NCBI GenBank assembly: GCA_934643765.1
Contig: CAKUCT010000059.1
Location: 1 to 9,914 of the forward strand
Direction: 5' to 3'
DNA length: 9,914 nucleotides
Origin: an uncultured Oscillospiraceae bacterium
GTDB lineage: Bacteria > Bacillota > Clostridia > Oscillospirales > Oscillospiraceae
Positions 1 to 6,275 of the stretch are shown here, piece by piece. Each line of letters starts with the position of its first letter. The stretch's first letter is position 1. Position numbers and translations under genes: made by a program. The notes below the pieces were generated by a model, which made no database searches, was not told the DNA's origin, and worked only from the letters and a program-made list of their open reading frames with translations.

Positions 1-241
1 TGCGTCAGCAAGCCTTCGTCCGCTGCCTTGCAGACAACGCCCCAGACCGGCCGGCAAGTCCTTCGGAGTTTTTCGCGGAGGATAAATGGCAGTTGCCAGG
101 CAGACGAGGAAGATGGGCTGGCGCCCATTGACGAGGATAACGACGCCAGATGCCTTTTTGACCCGCGAAAAACCACGCATGCCCCTGTCAGCTGACGCAA
201 GATTAGCAAAAACATGGACGCGCGGTGCGGCGCGCATCTAT
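1..241. other. Unassigned left-edge stretch, no gene supported
   Basis: No gene can be assigned here. One plus-strand frame is open from base 1 to a TGA at 193-195 and ends in an acidic stretch (DEEDGLAPIDEDND), so it could be the C-terminus of a gene convergent with metY. A minus-strand frame from an ATG at 180 is open to the window edge for 60 codons and contains a hydrophobic run, but it lacks a good ribosome binding site. The two lie on opposite strands of the same bases, so at most one is real. A plus-strand ATG at 86 has GGAGG only 4 bases upstream, but its frame runs about 97 bases into the end of metY and has an arginine-rich, shadow-like composition. Flanking sequence would settle the matter. 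Confidence 0.25.
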
Positions 242-268
242 CGTCAAACAAGCAACGCTTATTTGACG
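242..268. terminator. Hairpin just after metY, possible transcript end
   Basis: Arms CGTCAAACAAGC and GCTTATTTGACG pair over 12 positions around an AAC loop; one position is mismatched or G-U depending on the strand read. The hairpin begins 6 bases beyond the metY stop codon. It has no long U-tract on either strand, so it may act as a weak or factor-assisted terminator or as a 3' end stabiliser. If a plus-strand gene does end at 195, it could serve both transcripts. Confidence 0.5.
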
Positions 269-273
269 GTCTT

Positions 274-1554
274 TCAGACCGCCGCGAAGCCCTTTTCCAG
301 ATCTGCAAGGATATCGTCAATGTGCTCCGTGCCGATGGAAAGGCGGATGGTGGACGGGGTGATACCCTGATCGAGAAGTTCTTCTTCGGTCAGCTGGGCA
401 TGCGTGGTGGTCGCCGGGTGAATCACCAGGGACTTCACATCTGCAACGTTTGCCAGCAGGGAGAAAATCTCCAGGTTGTCAATGAAGCGGAAGGCCGCTT
501 CCTGGCCGCCCTTGATTTCAAAGGTGAAGATGCTCGCGCCGCCGTTCGGGAAATAACGCTCATAGAGCGCGTGATCCGGGTGATCAGGCAGCGACGGATG
601 GTTGACCTTCTGCACCTTCGGATGTTTCGCGAGGTATTCCACGACCTTTTTCGTGTTCTCTGCGTGGCGCTCGAGGCGCAGGGAGAGCGTCTCTGTGCCC
701 TGCAGGAGCAGGAACGCTGCAAACGGAGAGATGGCCGCGCCCTGGTCACGCAGCAAAATTGCGCGCACATAGGTCACAAATGCCGCCGGGCCCGCTGCGT
801 CTACAAACGAAACGCCGTGGTAGCTGGGGTTCGGGTCCGCGATCAGACCGAATTTTCCGCTGGCCTTCCAGTCGAACTTGCCGGAGTCAACGATCACACC
901 GCCAAGCGTCGTGCCATGGCCGCCGATGAACTTCGTCGCCGAGTGGACAACGATGTCTGCGCCGTGCTCGATGGGGCGGATGAGATACGGGGTGCCGAAG
1001 GTATTGTCGACCACAACCGGAAGACCGTGCTTGTGGGCAATTTCAGAGATCGCATCGATGTCGGGAATGTCGCTGTTGGGGTTGCCAAGCGTCTCAAGGT
1101 AGACGGCCTTGGTGTTCGGCTGGATGGCCGCTTCTACCTCGGCAAGATCGTGGGCGTTGACAAACGTCGTTGTGACGCCGAAGGCCTTGAGCGTATGGGC
1201 AAGCAGGTTATACGTGCCGCCGTAGACCGTCTTCTGGCAGACAATGTGGTCGCCCTGCTGGGCAAGTGCCTCAATGGTATAGGTAATCGCAGCCGCGCCC
1301 GAGGCCACCGCCAACGCCGCAACACCGCCCTCCAGAGCCGCAATGCGCTTTTCAAAGACATCCTGCGTCGAGTTCGTCAGACGGCCGTAGATGTTGCCGG
1401 CATCGCGCAGCGAAAAACGGTCTGCCGCGTGCTGGGCATTGTGGAACACGTAAGAAGTGGTCGCGTAAATCGGAACCGCTCTGGAATCGGTGGTGGGATC
1501 GGCCTGCTCCTGGCCGACATGCAGCTGCAGTGTTTCAAATTTATAGTTGGACAT
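274..1554 (-). CDS. metY: O-acetylhomoserine sulfhydrylase (MetY type)
   Basis: This is a 426-residue PLP enzyme of the Cys/Met metabolism family, the usual length for O-acetylhomoserine aminocarboxypropyltransferase. MetY joins sulfide to O-acetylhomoserine to give homocysteine in the cytosol; some homologues also use O-acetylserine. Seen in the sequence: the N-terminal FETLQLHVGQ signature, YGR at 56-58 for phosphate contact, VVDNTFGTP at 181-189 with the cofactor-ring Asp183, and HSATKFIGGHGT at 204-215 with the likely Schiff-base Lys208. The long insert with SYHGVSF (244-250) and the ADVKSLVIHPATTTH segment (371-385) favour MetY over cystathionine gamma-synthase or lyase. The ATG at 1554 follows AGGAGA with a 6-base gap. 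The gene stands alone behind its own promoter, operator-like repeat and long leader, with an Rrf2 regulator next upstream, so control by sulfur or cysteine status is a reasonable inference. Substrate choice (acetyl versus succinyl ester) is inferred from the family. Confidence 0.93.
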   Translation of the reverse strand: MSNYKFETLQLHVGQEQADPTTDSRAVPIYATTSYVFHNAQHAADRFSLRDAGNIYGRLTNSTQDVFEKRIAALEGGVAALAVASGAAAITYTIEALAQQGDHIVCQKTVYGGTYNLLAHTLKAFGVTTTFVNAHDLAEVEAAIQPNTKAVYLETLGNPNSDIPDIDAISEIAHKHGLPVVVDNTFGTPYLIRPIEHGADIVVHSATKFIGGHGTTLGGVIVDSGKFDWKASGKFGLIADPNPSYHGVSFVDAAGPAAFVTYVRAILLRDQGAAISPFAAFLLLQGTETLSLRLERHAENTKKVVEYLAKHPKVQKVNHPSLPDHPDHALYERYFPNGGASIFTFEIKGGQEAAFRFIDNLEIFSLLANVADVKSLVIHPATTTHAQLTEEELLDQGITPSTIRLSIGTEHIDDILADLEKGFAAV

Positions 1555-1618
1555 AACAATTCTCCTTTATTCTTTTTGATTTTGTTCAGCTTTCTTCTTA
1601 ATTTACAACAGGCCAGCG

Positions 1619-1675
1619 TCACATTCGGCCGTTGCGGAAGTTCGCGCGAAGCATCGTCTCAAAGATTGGTCTCAT
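1619..1675 (-). CDS. Short upstream ORF (18 codons) in the metY leader
   Basis: The minus strand reads MRPIFETMLRANFRNGRM and then TGA. Its ATG at 1675-1673 follows GGAGGA (1688-1683) with a 7-base gap, a ribosome binding site at least as good as metY's own. It lies between the metY promoter and metY, ends 64 bases before the metY start, and its last sense codon is ATG directly before the stop. I do not recognise the peptide. It could be a regulatory leader peptide, a small functional protein, or chance. The strength and spacing of the ribosome binding site and the position inside a dedicated leader argue for translation; the short length argues for caution. Confidence 0.5.
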   Translation of the reverse strand: MRPIFETMLRANFRNGRM

Positions 1676-1737
1676 CGTTTTGTCCTCCAAAAGTCCGGGA
1701 AGCCGCCGAAAAAGCGGAAGCTTTTATCCCTATCTGT

Positions 1738-1752
1738 CTACTATTCTGGTAG
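1738..1752. promoter_or_regulatory. Operator-like inverted repeat at the metY start site
   Basis: CTAC and GTAG half-sites are separated by 7 bases (CTAC-TATTCTG-GTAG). The site sits about 10-24 bases downstream of the -10 element, covering the expected transcription start region, which suits a repressor that blocks initiation. The Rrf2 regulator encoded next upstream is the obvious candidate to bind it. The similarity to known IscR or CymR boxes is only general, and the outer bases pair poorly. Confidence 0.4.
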
Positions 1753-1761
1753 GTTGGTTAA

Positions 1762-1790
1762 ACAATAGCACAGGCAGCCGCGTTTGTCAA
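1762..1790 (-). promoter_or_regulatory. Sigma-A promoter for metY
   Basis: On the minus strand a perfect TTGACA -35 (1790-1785), a 17-base spacer and a TATTGT -10 (1767-1762). It drives the uORF and metY and lies well clear of the rrf2 stop codon at 1911. Confidence 0.72.
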
Positions 1791-1910
1791 GCGGTTCTGC
1801 CAAAAAGTCCTGAAAATTTTAGTAAATATTGCTGAAAGCCTTCCTGGGGGGCTACCGTTCGCATGGGCTCCGTCCGGCAAATGACGCGCCGCAGCCCCGA
1901 TTGTCATGTT

Positions 1911-2336
1911 TCAGATGACGTAATCCCCGCCGCTTTCGCGCTGCATGAGGTCGGCGATGGTGATCGAGTCAAAGAATTCGTTTGTCATCTGGTTATATTT
2001 CTGCCACATCGGAAGCGTCCGGCAGAATGCCGCCCGCGGGCAGGTATTGACCGGCCCGGACAAACACGCAACCGGCGCCAGATCAACCTCCGTCAGCCGT
2101 AGAATCTCTCCGATGCGGTACTGCTCCGGCTCCCGGCTGAGGCGGTAGCCGCCGCCCTTTCCGTGCTGGCCCTCGACAAGGCCGGCCTTGCTCAGAAGCG
2201 GCATAATCTTCTCGAGATATTTGAGCGAGATCTCCTGCCGCTTGGCAACCTCTTTCATTGGAATATACAGCTGCCCCCGGTGCTCTGCCAGATCGATGAG
2301 CACCCGGATGGCGTAGCGTCCTCTTGTGGATATCAA
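1911..2336 (-). CDS. Rrf2-family regulator, IscR-like, with three cysteines
   Basis: A 141-residue winged-helix repressor of the Rrf2 family, normal length. The N-terminus ISTRGRYAIRVLIDLA, the helix-turn-helix around residues 27-46 (MKEVAKRQEISLKYLEKIM) and the wing GKGGGYRL (59-66) are typical. Cys91, Cys99 and Cys105 (spacing C-x7-C-x5-C) sit where IscR and NsrR bind an Fe-S cluster, though E. coli IscR has x5 in both gaps. It is therefore probably an Fe-S or redox sensor, although a cysteine-metabolism role (CymR-like) is possible. The start is TTG at 2336-2334, interlocked with the mnmA stop (TTGA). GAGGAGG lies upstream with a 9-base gap, inside the mnmA end, so translation is probably coupled. 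It is the distal gene of the mnmA transcript. Candidate targets are its own operon and the operator-like repeat before metY. No separate rrf2 promoter was seen. Confidence 0.88.
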   Translation of the reverse strand: MISTRGRYAIRVLIDLAEHRGQLYIPMKEVAKRQEISLKYLEKIMPLLSKAGLVEGQHGKGGGYRLSREPEQYRIGEILRLTEVDLAPVACLSGPVNTCPRAAFCRTLPMWQKYNQMTNEFFDSITIADLMQRESGGDYVI

Positions 2337-3433
2337 AGCTTGTCTGCCTCCTCGGTTTGCTGTGTGCCCGTGCCGGCGATCACGCCGCCGCCCAGCACAA
2401 TGTCTCCGTCATACAAAACGGCGTACTGCCCCGGCGTCGGGGCGCGCTGTGGCTCGTCAAAGAGCAGCTCCACGGTTCCGTCGTCCAGCACGCGCACCTG
2501 CGCGTCCTGCTCCGGATGGCGGTAGCGCAGCTTCGCCTTGCAGCGGAACGCCGCGCCCGGCGCGCTGCCCGCGATCCAGTGCATATCGGTCACTCGCACC
2601 TGCCGGTGGAACAGATCCCGGCTTTCGCCCAGGACAACCGTATTGTCCTGCGGCCGGATCTCGCAGACGTAATACTTATCCGGAAGGCTCAGGCCGAGCC
2701 CCCGGTGCTGGCCGATGGTGTAGCGGATGATGCCCTCGTGACGGCCGAGAATTTTTCCGTTCTTGTCCACAAAGTTTCCGGGCGCGGCCTTTCTGCCTGT
2801 CCGGCGCTCAATGAGCTTGGCATAGTCCCCGTCCGGCACAAAGCAGATATCCTGGCTGTCCGGCTTGTCGGCATTGATAAAGTCCGACGCCCGGGCAAGC
2901 TCGCGCGCGTCTGTCTTGCGCATCTCGCCAAGCGGGAACAGCGTCGCAGCCAGCTGCTCCTGCGTCATATCGTAGAGCACATAGCTCTGGTCCTTCGTAT
3001 CGTCCAACGCCTTGCGCAGCTGGTATGTTCCGTTTTCCTGCGTGATGCGCGCGTAGTGGCCCGTCGCCACATGGTCGCAGCCAAGAATCTTTGCCCGCTC
3101 ATAGAGCTTGTCAAACTTCATATAGCGGTTGCAGTCAATGCACGGATTGGGCGTCATGCCAGCCTCATAGCTGCGGACAAATTTGTCGATGACCTTTTCG
3201 CCGAAATCATCCGAGAAATTGAACACATAATACGGCATGCCGAGCTTATAGCACACGCTTCTGGCGTCTTCCACATCGTCGAGAGAGCAGCACGTATGGC
3301 TGCGCGGAATCCCGGCGTCCTCATTGTGGTACAGCTTCATCGTCGCGCCGATGCAGGTATGTCCCTGCCTGCGCAAAAGCCCCGCCGCCACGCTGGAGTC
3401 CACGCCGCCGCTCATCGCAACAAGCACCTTCAT
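2333..3433 (-). CDS. mnmA: tRNA-specific 2-thiouridylase MnmA
   Basis: MnmA adenylates the C2 carbonyl of wobble U34 in Lys, Glu and Gln tRNAs and replaces the oxygen with sulfur supplied by a cysteine desulfurase. The protein is 366 residues from the chosen ATG, normal length. It shows the PP-loop SGGVDSS near the N-terminus, ATGHYAR, the DSQDICFVPDGDY block with the second catalytic cysteine, and the central TIGQHRGLG motif. Instead of the E. coli NPDxxCN motif it has NPCIDCN, giving a CxxC pair plus the later Cys, a set of three that could hold a [4Fe-4S] cluster. AAGGAGG (3449-3443) lies 9 bases before the ATG at 3433; a TTG immediately before it at 3436 is an alternative start adding one residue. 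Downstream rrf2 overlaps the stop codon. Many Clostridia keep an Rrf2 regulator and iscS next to mnmA; here there is no iscS in the window. Confidence 0.95.
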   Translation of the reverse strand: MKVLVAMSGGVDSSVAAGLLRRQGHTCIGATMKLYHNEDAGIPRSHTCCSLDDVEDARSVCYKLGMPYYVFNFSDDFGEKVIDKFVRSYEAGMTPNPCIDCNRYMKFDKLYERAKILGCDHVATGHYARITQENGTYQLRKALDDTKDQSYVLYDMTQEQLAATLFPLGEMRKTDARELARASDFINADKPDSQDICFVPDGDYAKLIERRTGRKAAPGNFVDKNGKILGRHEGIIRYTIGQHRGLGLSLPDKYYVCEIRPQDNTVVLGESRDLFHRQVRVTDMHWIAGSAPGAAFRCKAKLRYRHPEQDAQVRVLDDGTVELLFDEPQRAPTPGQYAVLYDGDIVLGGGVIAGTGTQQTEEADKL

Positions 3434-3453
3434 CAATCGCTGCCTCCTTCCAT

Positions 3454-3470
3454 GTCCGGCTTCCCCGGAC
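3454..3470. other. Small hairpin in the mnmA 5' UTR
   Basis: Perfect arms GTCCGG and CCGGAC around a 5-base loop, lying a few bases upstream of the mnmA ribosome binding site. It could tune mnmA translation, but it is short and may be incidental. Confidence 0.3.
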
Positions 3471-3490
3471 TATCCTAGGGTGTTGGTGCT

Positions 3491-3519
3491 ATTATAATAC
3501 AAACTGCCGGAAAAGGCAA
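3491..3519 (-). promoter_or_regulatory. Probable promoter for mnmA-rrf2
   Basis: On the minus strand a perfect TATAAT -10 (3496-3491), a 17-base spacer and a weaker TTGCCT -35 (3519-3514). The -35 and part of the spacer lie inside the 3505-3533 hairpin. The hairpin sequence therefore serves both the end of the ATPase transcript and the start of mnmA. Confidence 0.55.
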
Positions 3520-3533
3520 AGCCTTTTCCGGCA
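3505..3533 (-). terminator. Perfect hairpin between ATPase gene and mnmA
   Basis: TGCCGGAAAAGGC and GCCTTTTCCGGCA form a perfect 13-bp stem with an AAA loop (TTT on the minus strand). On the minus strand it is followed by GTTTGTATTATAAT, a broken U-tract, so it is a probable terminator for the ATPase transcript. It lies 68 bases beyond the ATPase stop codon. Confidence 0.6.
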
Positions 3534-3561
3534 GGCATCTTTGCAGGAAACCCGGCAGCCT

Positions 3562-3580
3562 TTTCGCCCGCCGGGCGAAA
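3562..3580. repeat. Second perfect hairpin after the ATPase gene
   Basis: TTTCGCCC and GGGCGAAA form a perfect 8-bp stem with a GCC loop. It lies between the ATPase stop and the larger hairpin and has no U-tract, so alone it is an unlikely terminator. The two stem-loops in tandem may protect the 3' end. Confidence 0.45.
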
Positions 3581-3600
3581 GACCGCGCAGATATTGTCCG

Positions 3601-5997
3601 CTAATTTCTCTGGCGGATTTTTTCCCGCAGAGCCGTGATTTTCTCCTCCGCAAACTCAAACAGCGCCGAAAGGTTCCGGAAGATCGACTCCGCAGCAAAC
3701 GCGAAGACAATCATCAACAGCACGCAGATGCGCGACATCGCGCTGAGCGCAAACAGCTGCTTGAGGAAAATGCCGCAGAAGATAAGCCCCGCGATATTGA
3801 CCGCGACAATGGCGTACTTCATCTTTGTCATCGGATGGCTGATCTTGATGAGAATCATAAACCCGACCACGGCCAGCAGCATCGTCGCCGCCGTCGCGAT
3901 ATCGCCGTCCGGCAGACCGAACACCGCCCCGCACACCACCAGCGCCCCGACCGCCAGCACATCGGTCAGCGCGGCGGGCATAGCGCGCAGCAGAACCTTT
4001 TTGAGAAAATGCCCGCTGATGCGCGCGTGGTTCGGCTCCAGCGCCAACAGGAACCCCGGAATGCCGATTGTGAACATGCTGATCAGGGAAATCTGTGCGG
4101 GCTCCAGCGGATACGTCAGCAGGAACACCGCCGAGAAGACCGACAGCAGCAGCGAAAACAGATTCTTGACCAGAAACAGGCTCGCCGAGCGCTCAATATT
4201 ATTGACCACGCGCCGCCCCTCCAGCACCACATCCGGCATATGCGCAAAATCGGAGTCCAGCAGCACCACCTGCGCCGCCTGCGCGGCGGCCTCGCTGCCG
4301 GAAGCCATGGCGACCGAGCAGTCGGCATCCTTCATTGCCAGAATGTCGTTGACACCGTCGCCTGTCATCGCGACCGTATGGCCCGCGCACTGCATGGCCT
4401 GCACCAGCTTCTGCTTCTGCGCGGGCGTAACCCGGCCAAAGACCGTATAGCTTTCCGCCGCGCGCGCCAGCTTTTCATCGGTATCCAGAAGCGCCGCGTC
4501 GACAAACTTCTCCGCGTTTGCAATGCCGGCCTGCTTCGCAATTTCCGAAACCGTACGCGGGTTATCGCCGGAGATGACCTTCACGCAGACATCCTGCTCC
4601 GCAAAATAGGCAAACGTCTGCTTCGCGTTTTCCCGAATAGGGTTGGAGAGCACCACAAAGCCAAGCGGCTCCGGCTCCTGCACCTGCGGCTTTCCTCGGG
4701 CCAGAAGCAGCACGCGCAGGCCCGCGTCCATGTATGGCTTCAGCTCCGCCGCCACGGCGGCAAAGGTGTTTTTCAATACGAACTCCGGCGCGCCGAGAAG
4801 GTAGGTTCCGGTCTCAAAGGTGACACTGGAATATTTTTTGGACGAGGAAAACGGCTGCACATCCAGCGCGATTTTCGCTTCGCCCGGATGTTCCATGCGC
4901 CAGTTTTCCGAAAATGTCCGCAGCGCCTGCATGGTTGCGTTGTCGTCCTGCGTGGCAAGGCAGTAGTCCGCCAGCAAATCCTGCAGGGCCTGCTCGTCGA
5001 ACTGCTCCGTTCTGCTTTTCTCAAAGCACAGAACCTCCCGCACACACATGCCGGGTTCAGTGATTGTTCCGGTCTTGTCCACACAGAGCACATCGACCCG
5101 CGCCAGCGTTTCGATGCTCTTCATATCATGCAGCAGAACCTTCCGCCGGGCCAGGCGCATCGTGCCGAGCACGAGCGCAATGGTTGTGAGCATATAGAGT
5201 CCCTCCGGGATCATGCCCATAATGGCCGCAACGGCGGAGGCCACGCTCTTCTGCACCGTCTCGTGGTTGAAAAAATACCCCTGCACAAACAAAATGATGC
5301 CGATCGGGATAATTGCAATGCCGATCCACTTAACAACCTGGTTGATCGAGCGGATCATTTCCGACTGCTCGGTGCTGTCTGTCTTCTTGGCCTGCCGGGT
5401 CAGCTGCGCGATATAAGACGCGTCGCCGACCTGCTCCAGCCGGGCAAAGCAGCGCCCGGAGACGACAAAGCTGCCCGAGAGCAGGCTGCTGCCGGGCACT
5501 TTTTCAATTTCATCAGACTCGCCGGTCAAAAGCGCCTCGTTGACCTGGATGGTGCCATCCAGGACGCTCGCGTCGGCGCAGATCTGATCGCCCGCGGACA
5601 GGACGATCACGTCCCCCTGCACCAGCTCCTCAGCGGCAATCTTCCGCTGTACGCCGTCCCGCACAACCACGGCGTGCGGCGCGTTGAGAAGGCTCATCTT
5701 TTCAAGCGTCCGCTTGGCTCGCAGCTCCTGAATGATGCCGATGAGCGTGTTGCCGATGACAACTGGCAAAAACGTCAGATTCCGGTACGAGCCGACCAGG
5801 CACAAAAGCACCGCGATGATCGCGAAAATCAGATTGAAATAGGTCAGAACATTGCTCTTGATAATTTCTCCCGCCGTCTTGCCGCCGGTGTCGCTGGTTC
5901 GGTTCGCGCGGCCCTGCGCCATGCGTGCCTGCGCCTCACGCTCCGTCAGGCCAAGCTGCGCAGGCGCCATCTTTTTTTGTTGTTCCTGTTGTTCCAT
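3601..5997 (-). CDS. Cation-transporting P-type ATPase, CtpE/Exp7-like
   Basis: An integral-membrane P-type ATPase of 798 residues from the chosen start. In order: an early membrane pair (about 50-90), actuator-domain LLTGES (TGES at 158-161), the M4 motif IPEGL (PEGL at 264-267), the phosphorylation site DKTGT (Asp307), an N-domain lysine pair KKYSS, SGDNP, TGDGVND (545-551), then about six C-terminal membrane segments. There is no heavy-metal CPC motif or N-terminal metal-binding domain, so it is not a copper or cadmium pump. PEGL followed by TTIALVLGTMRLARRKVL, and PGFLLALEPN in the C-terminal half, resemble mycobacterial CtpE (linked to Ca uptake) and pneumococcal Exp7. The ion is not known from sequence. 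The ATG at 5997 has AAGGA upstream; an in-frame ATG at 6042 would add 15 basic residues but lacks a ribosome binding site. It is monocistronic, and divergent from the DUF2325 operon. Confidence 0.9.
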   Translation of the reverse strand: MEQQEQQKKMAPAQLGLTEREAQARMAQGRANRTSDTGGKTAGEIIKSNVLTYFNLIFAIIAVLLCLVGSYRNLTFLPVVIGNTLIGIIQELRAKRTLEKMSLLNAPHAVVVRDGVQRKIAAEELVQGDVIVLSAGDQICADASVLDGTIQVNEALLTGESDEIEKVPGSSLLSGSFVVSGRCFARLEQVGDASYIAQLTRQAKKTDSTEQSEMIRSINQVVKWIGIAIIPIGIILFVQGYFFNHETVQKSVASAVAAIMGMIPEGLYMLTTIALVLGTMRLARRKVLLHDMKSIETLARVDVLCVDKTGTITEPGMCVREVLCFEKSRTEQFDEQALQDLLADYCLATQDDNATMQALRTFSENWRMEHPGEAKIALDVQPFSSSKKYSSVTFETGTYLLGAPEFVLKNTFAAVAAELKPYMDAGLRVLLLARGKPQVQEPEPLGFVVLSNPIRENAKQTFAYFAEQDVCVKVISGDNPRTVSEIAKQAGIANAEKFVDAALLDTDEKLARAAESYTVFGRVTPAQKQKLVQAMQCAGHTVAMTGDGVNDILAMKDADCSVAMASGSEAAAQAAQVVLLDSDFAHMPDVVLEGRRVVNNIERSASLFLVKNLFSLLLSVFSAVFLLTYPLEPAQISLISMFTIGIPGFLLALEPNHARISGHFLKKVLLRAMPAALTDVLAVGALVVCGAVFGLPDGDIATAATMLLAVVGFMILIKISHPMTKMKYAIVAVNIAGLIFCGIFLKQLFALSAMSRICVLLMIVFAFAAESIFRNLSALFEFAEEKITALREKIRQRN

Positions 5998-6090
5998 GTA
6001 AGATCGTTTCCTTCTGGGCGCGTCAGCAAAAATCGCATCCACGCGGCCGGTTTCTGTACAATTCTGCCGCTGCCGGCATATTTTTTATCC

Positions 6091-6119
6091 ATTTTAGTAT
6101 GCTCTCTGCAGCGCGTCAA
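6091..6119 (-). promoter_or_regulatory. Sigma-A promoter for the P-type ATPase
   Basis: On the minus strand TTGACG (6119-6114), a 17-base spacer and TAAAAT (6096-6091). It gives a leader of roughly 85-90 nt before the ATG at 5997. If transcription starts here, the alternative ATG at 6042 would also be in the transcript, so the promoter does not by itself decide the start. Confidence 0.62.
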
Positions 6120-6169
6120 CCAAAAGCGCCGTCTTTTAACACTTTGGTAACAACTGCAAAATACGGGGC

Positions 6170-6198
6170 TTGACATTTCGCCGGAAAGCTGTTATGAT
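6170..6198 (+). promoter_or_regulatory. Sigma-A promoter for the DUF2325-DUF3793-flavodoxin operon
   Basis: A perfect TTGACA (6170-6175), a 17-base spacer and TATGAT (6193-6198). It is divergent from the ATPase promoter, with the two -35 elements about 50 bases apart. A palindrome covers the expected start point, so regulation by a repressor is likely. Confidence 0.75.
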
Positions 6199-6205
6199 AG
6201 CCGCA

Positions 6206-6223
6206 AGTTAGATTTATCTAACT
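6206..6223. promoter_or_regulatory. 18-bp perfect palindrome at the transcription start, DtxR/IdeR-like operator
   Basis: AGTTAGAT-TT-ATCTAACT has perfect 8-base arms and covers the expected start site 8 bases after the -10. The TTAG/CTAA half-sites resemble DtxR/IdeR iron boxes, and the operon ends in a flavodoxin, a typical iron-starvation product. The identity of the regulator is an inference. Confidence 0.6.
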
Positions 6224-6242
6224 CAAATTTCGAACAAAAACC

Positions 6243-6265
6243 TGCGTCCGCGGACGCATATTTTT
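6243..6265 (+). terminator. Terminator-like hairpin in the leader, possible attenuator
   Basis: TGCGTC-CGCG-GACGCA is a perfect 16-base palindrome (6-bp stem, 4-base loop), followed directly by TATTTTT. It lies between the promoter and DUF2325, so it could end a short leader transcript. The stem is GC-rich but short. Confidence 0.45.
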
Positions 6266-6275
6266 CAGTGCATTG

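Larger units (their letters stand above)
1555..1755 (-). promoter_or_regulatory. Long metY leader with a short upstream ORF
   Basis: The metY 5' leader is about 200 nt, counted from the inferred start point near 1755. It holds an operator-like repeat at its start, an 18-codon ORF with a strong ribosome binding site, and an A-rich stretch just before metY. I looked for the T-box consensus (GGUGGNACCGCG type) and the S-box/SAM riboswitch core and saw neither. A weak 4-bp CCGC/GCGG hairpin near 1703-1717 is not convincing as a terminator. Confidence 0.5.

Noticed and set aside
1..180. Minus-strand frame open to the window edge with a hydrophobic run
   Set aside because: No good ribosome binding site, and the hydrophobic run is what the complement of an acidic plus-strand frame would give. 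Left as unassigned.
86..370. 94-codon plus-strand ORF with GGAGG upstream
   Set aside because: The ribosome binding site is only 4 bases from the ATG, the frame overlaps the end of metY by about 97 bases, and the composition is shadow-like.
214..1752. 512-codon open frame on the plus strand
   Set aside because: Antisense to metY, which has full family motifs; the translation is arginine-rich and matches nothing I know. Typical shadow of a GC-rich gene.
1555..1755. T-box or SAM riboswitch in the metY leader
   Set aside because: Neither the T-box antiterminator consensus nor the S-box core is visible, and there is no clear terminator stem with a U-run.
2324..3478. 384-codon open frame on the plus strand
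   Set aside because: Antisense to mnmA; no ribosome binding site of note and no domain.
3541..6150. 869-codon open frame on the plus strand
   Set aside because: Antisense across the whole P-type ATPase gene; His/Arg/Gln-rich with no recognisable domain, while the minus strand carries all P-type motifs.
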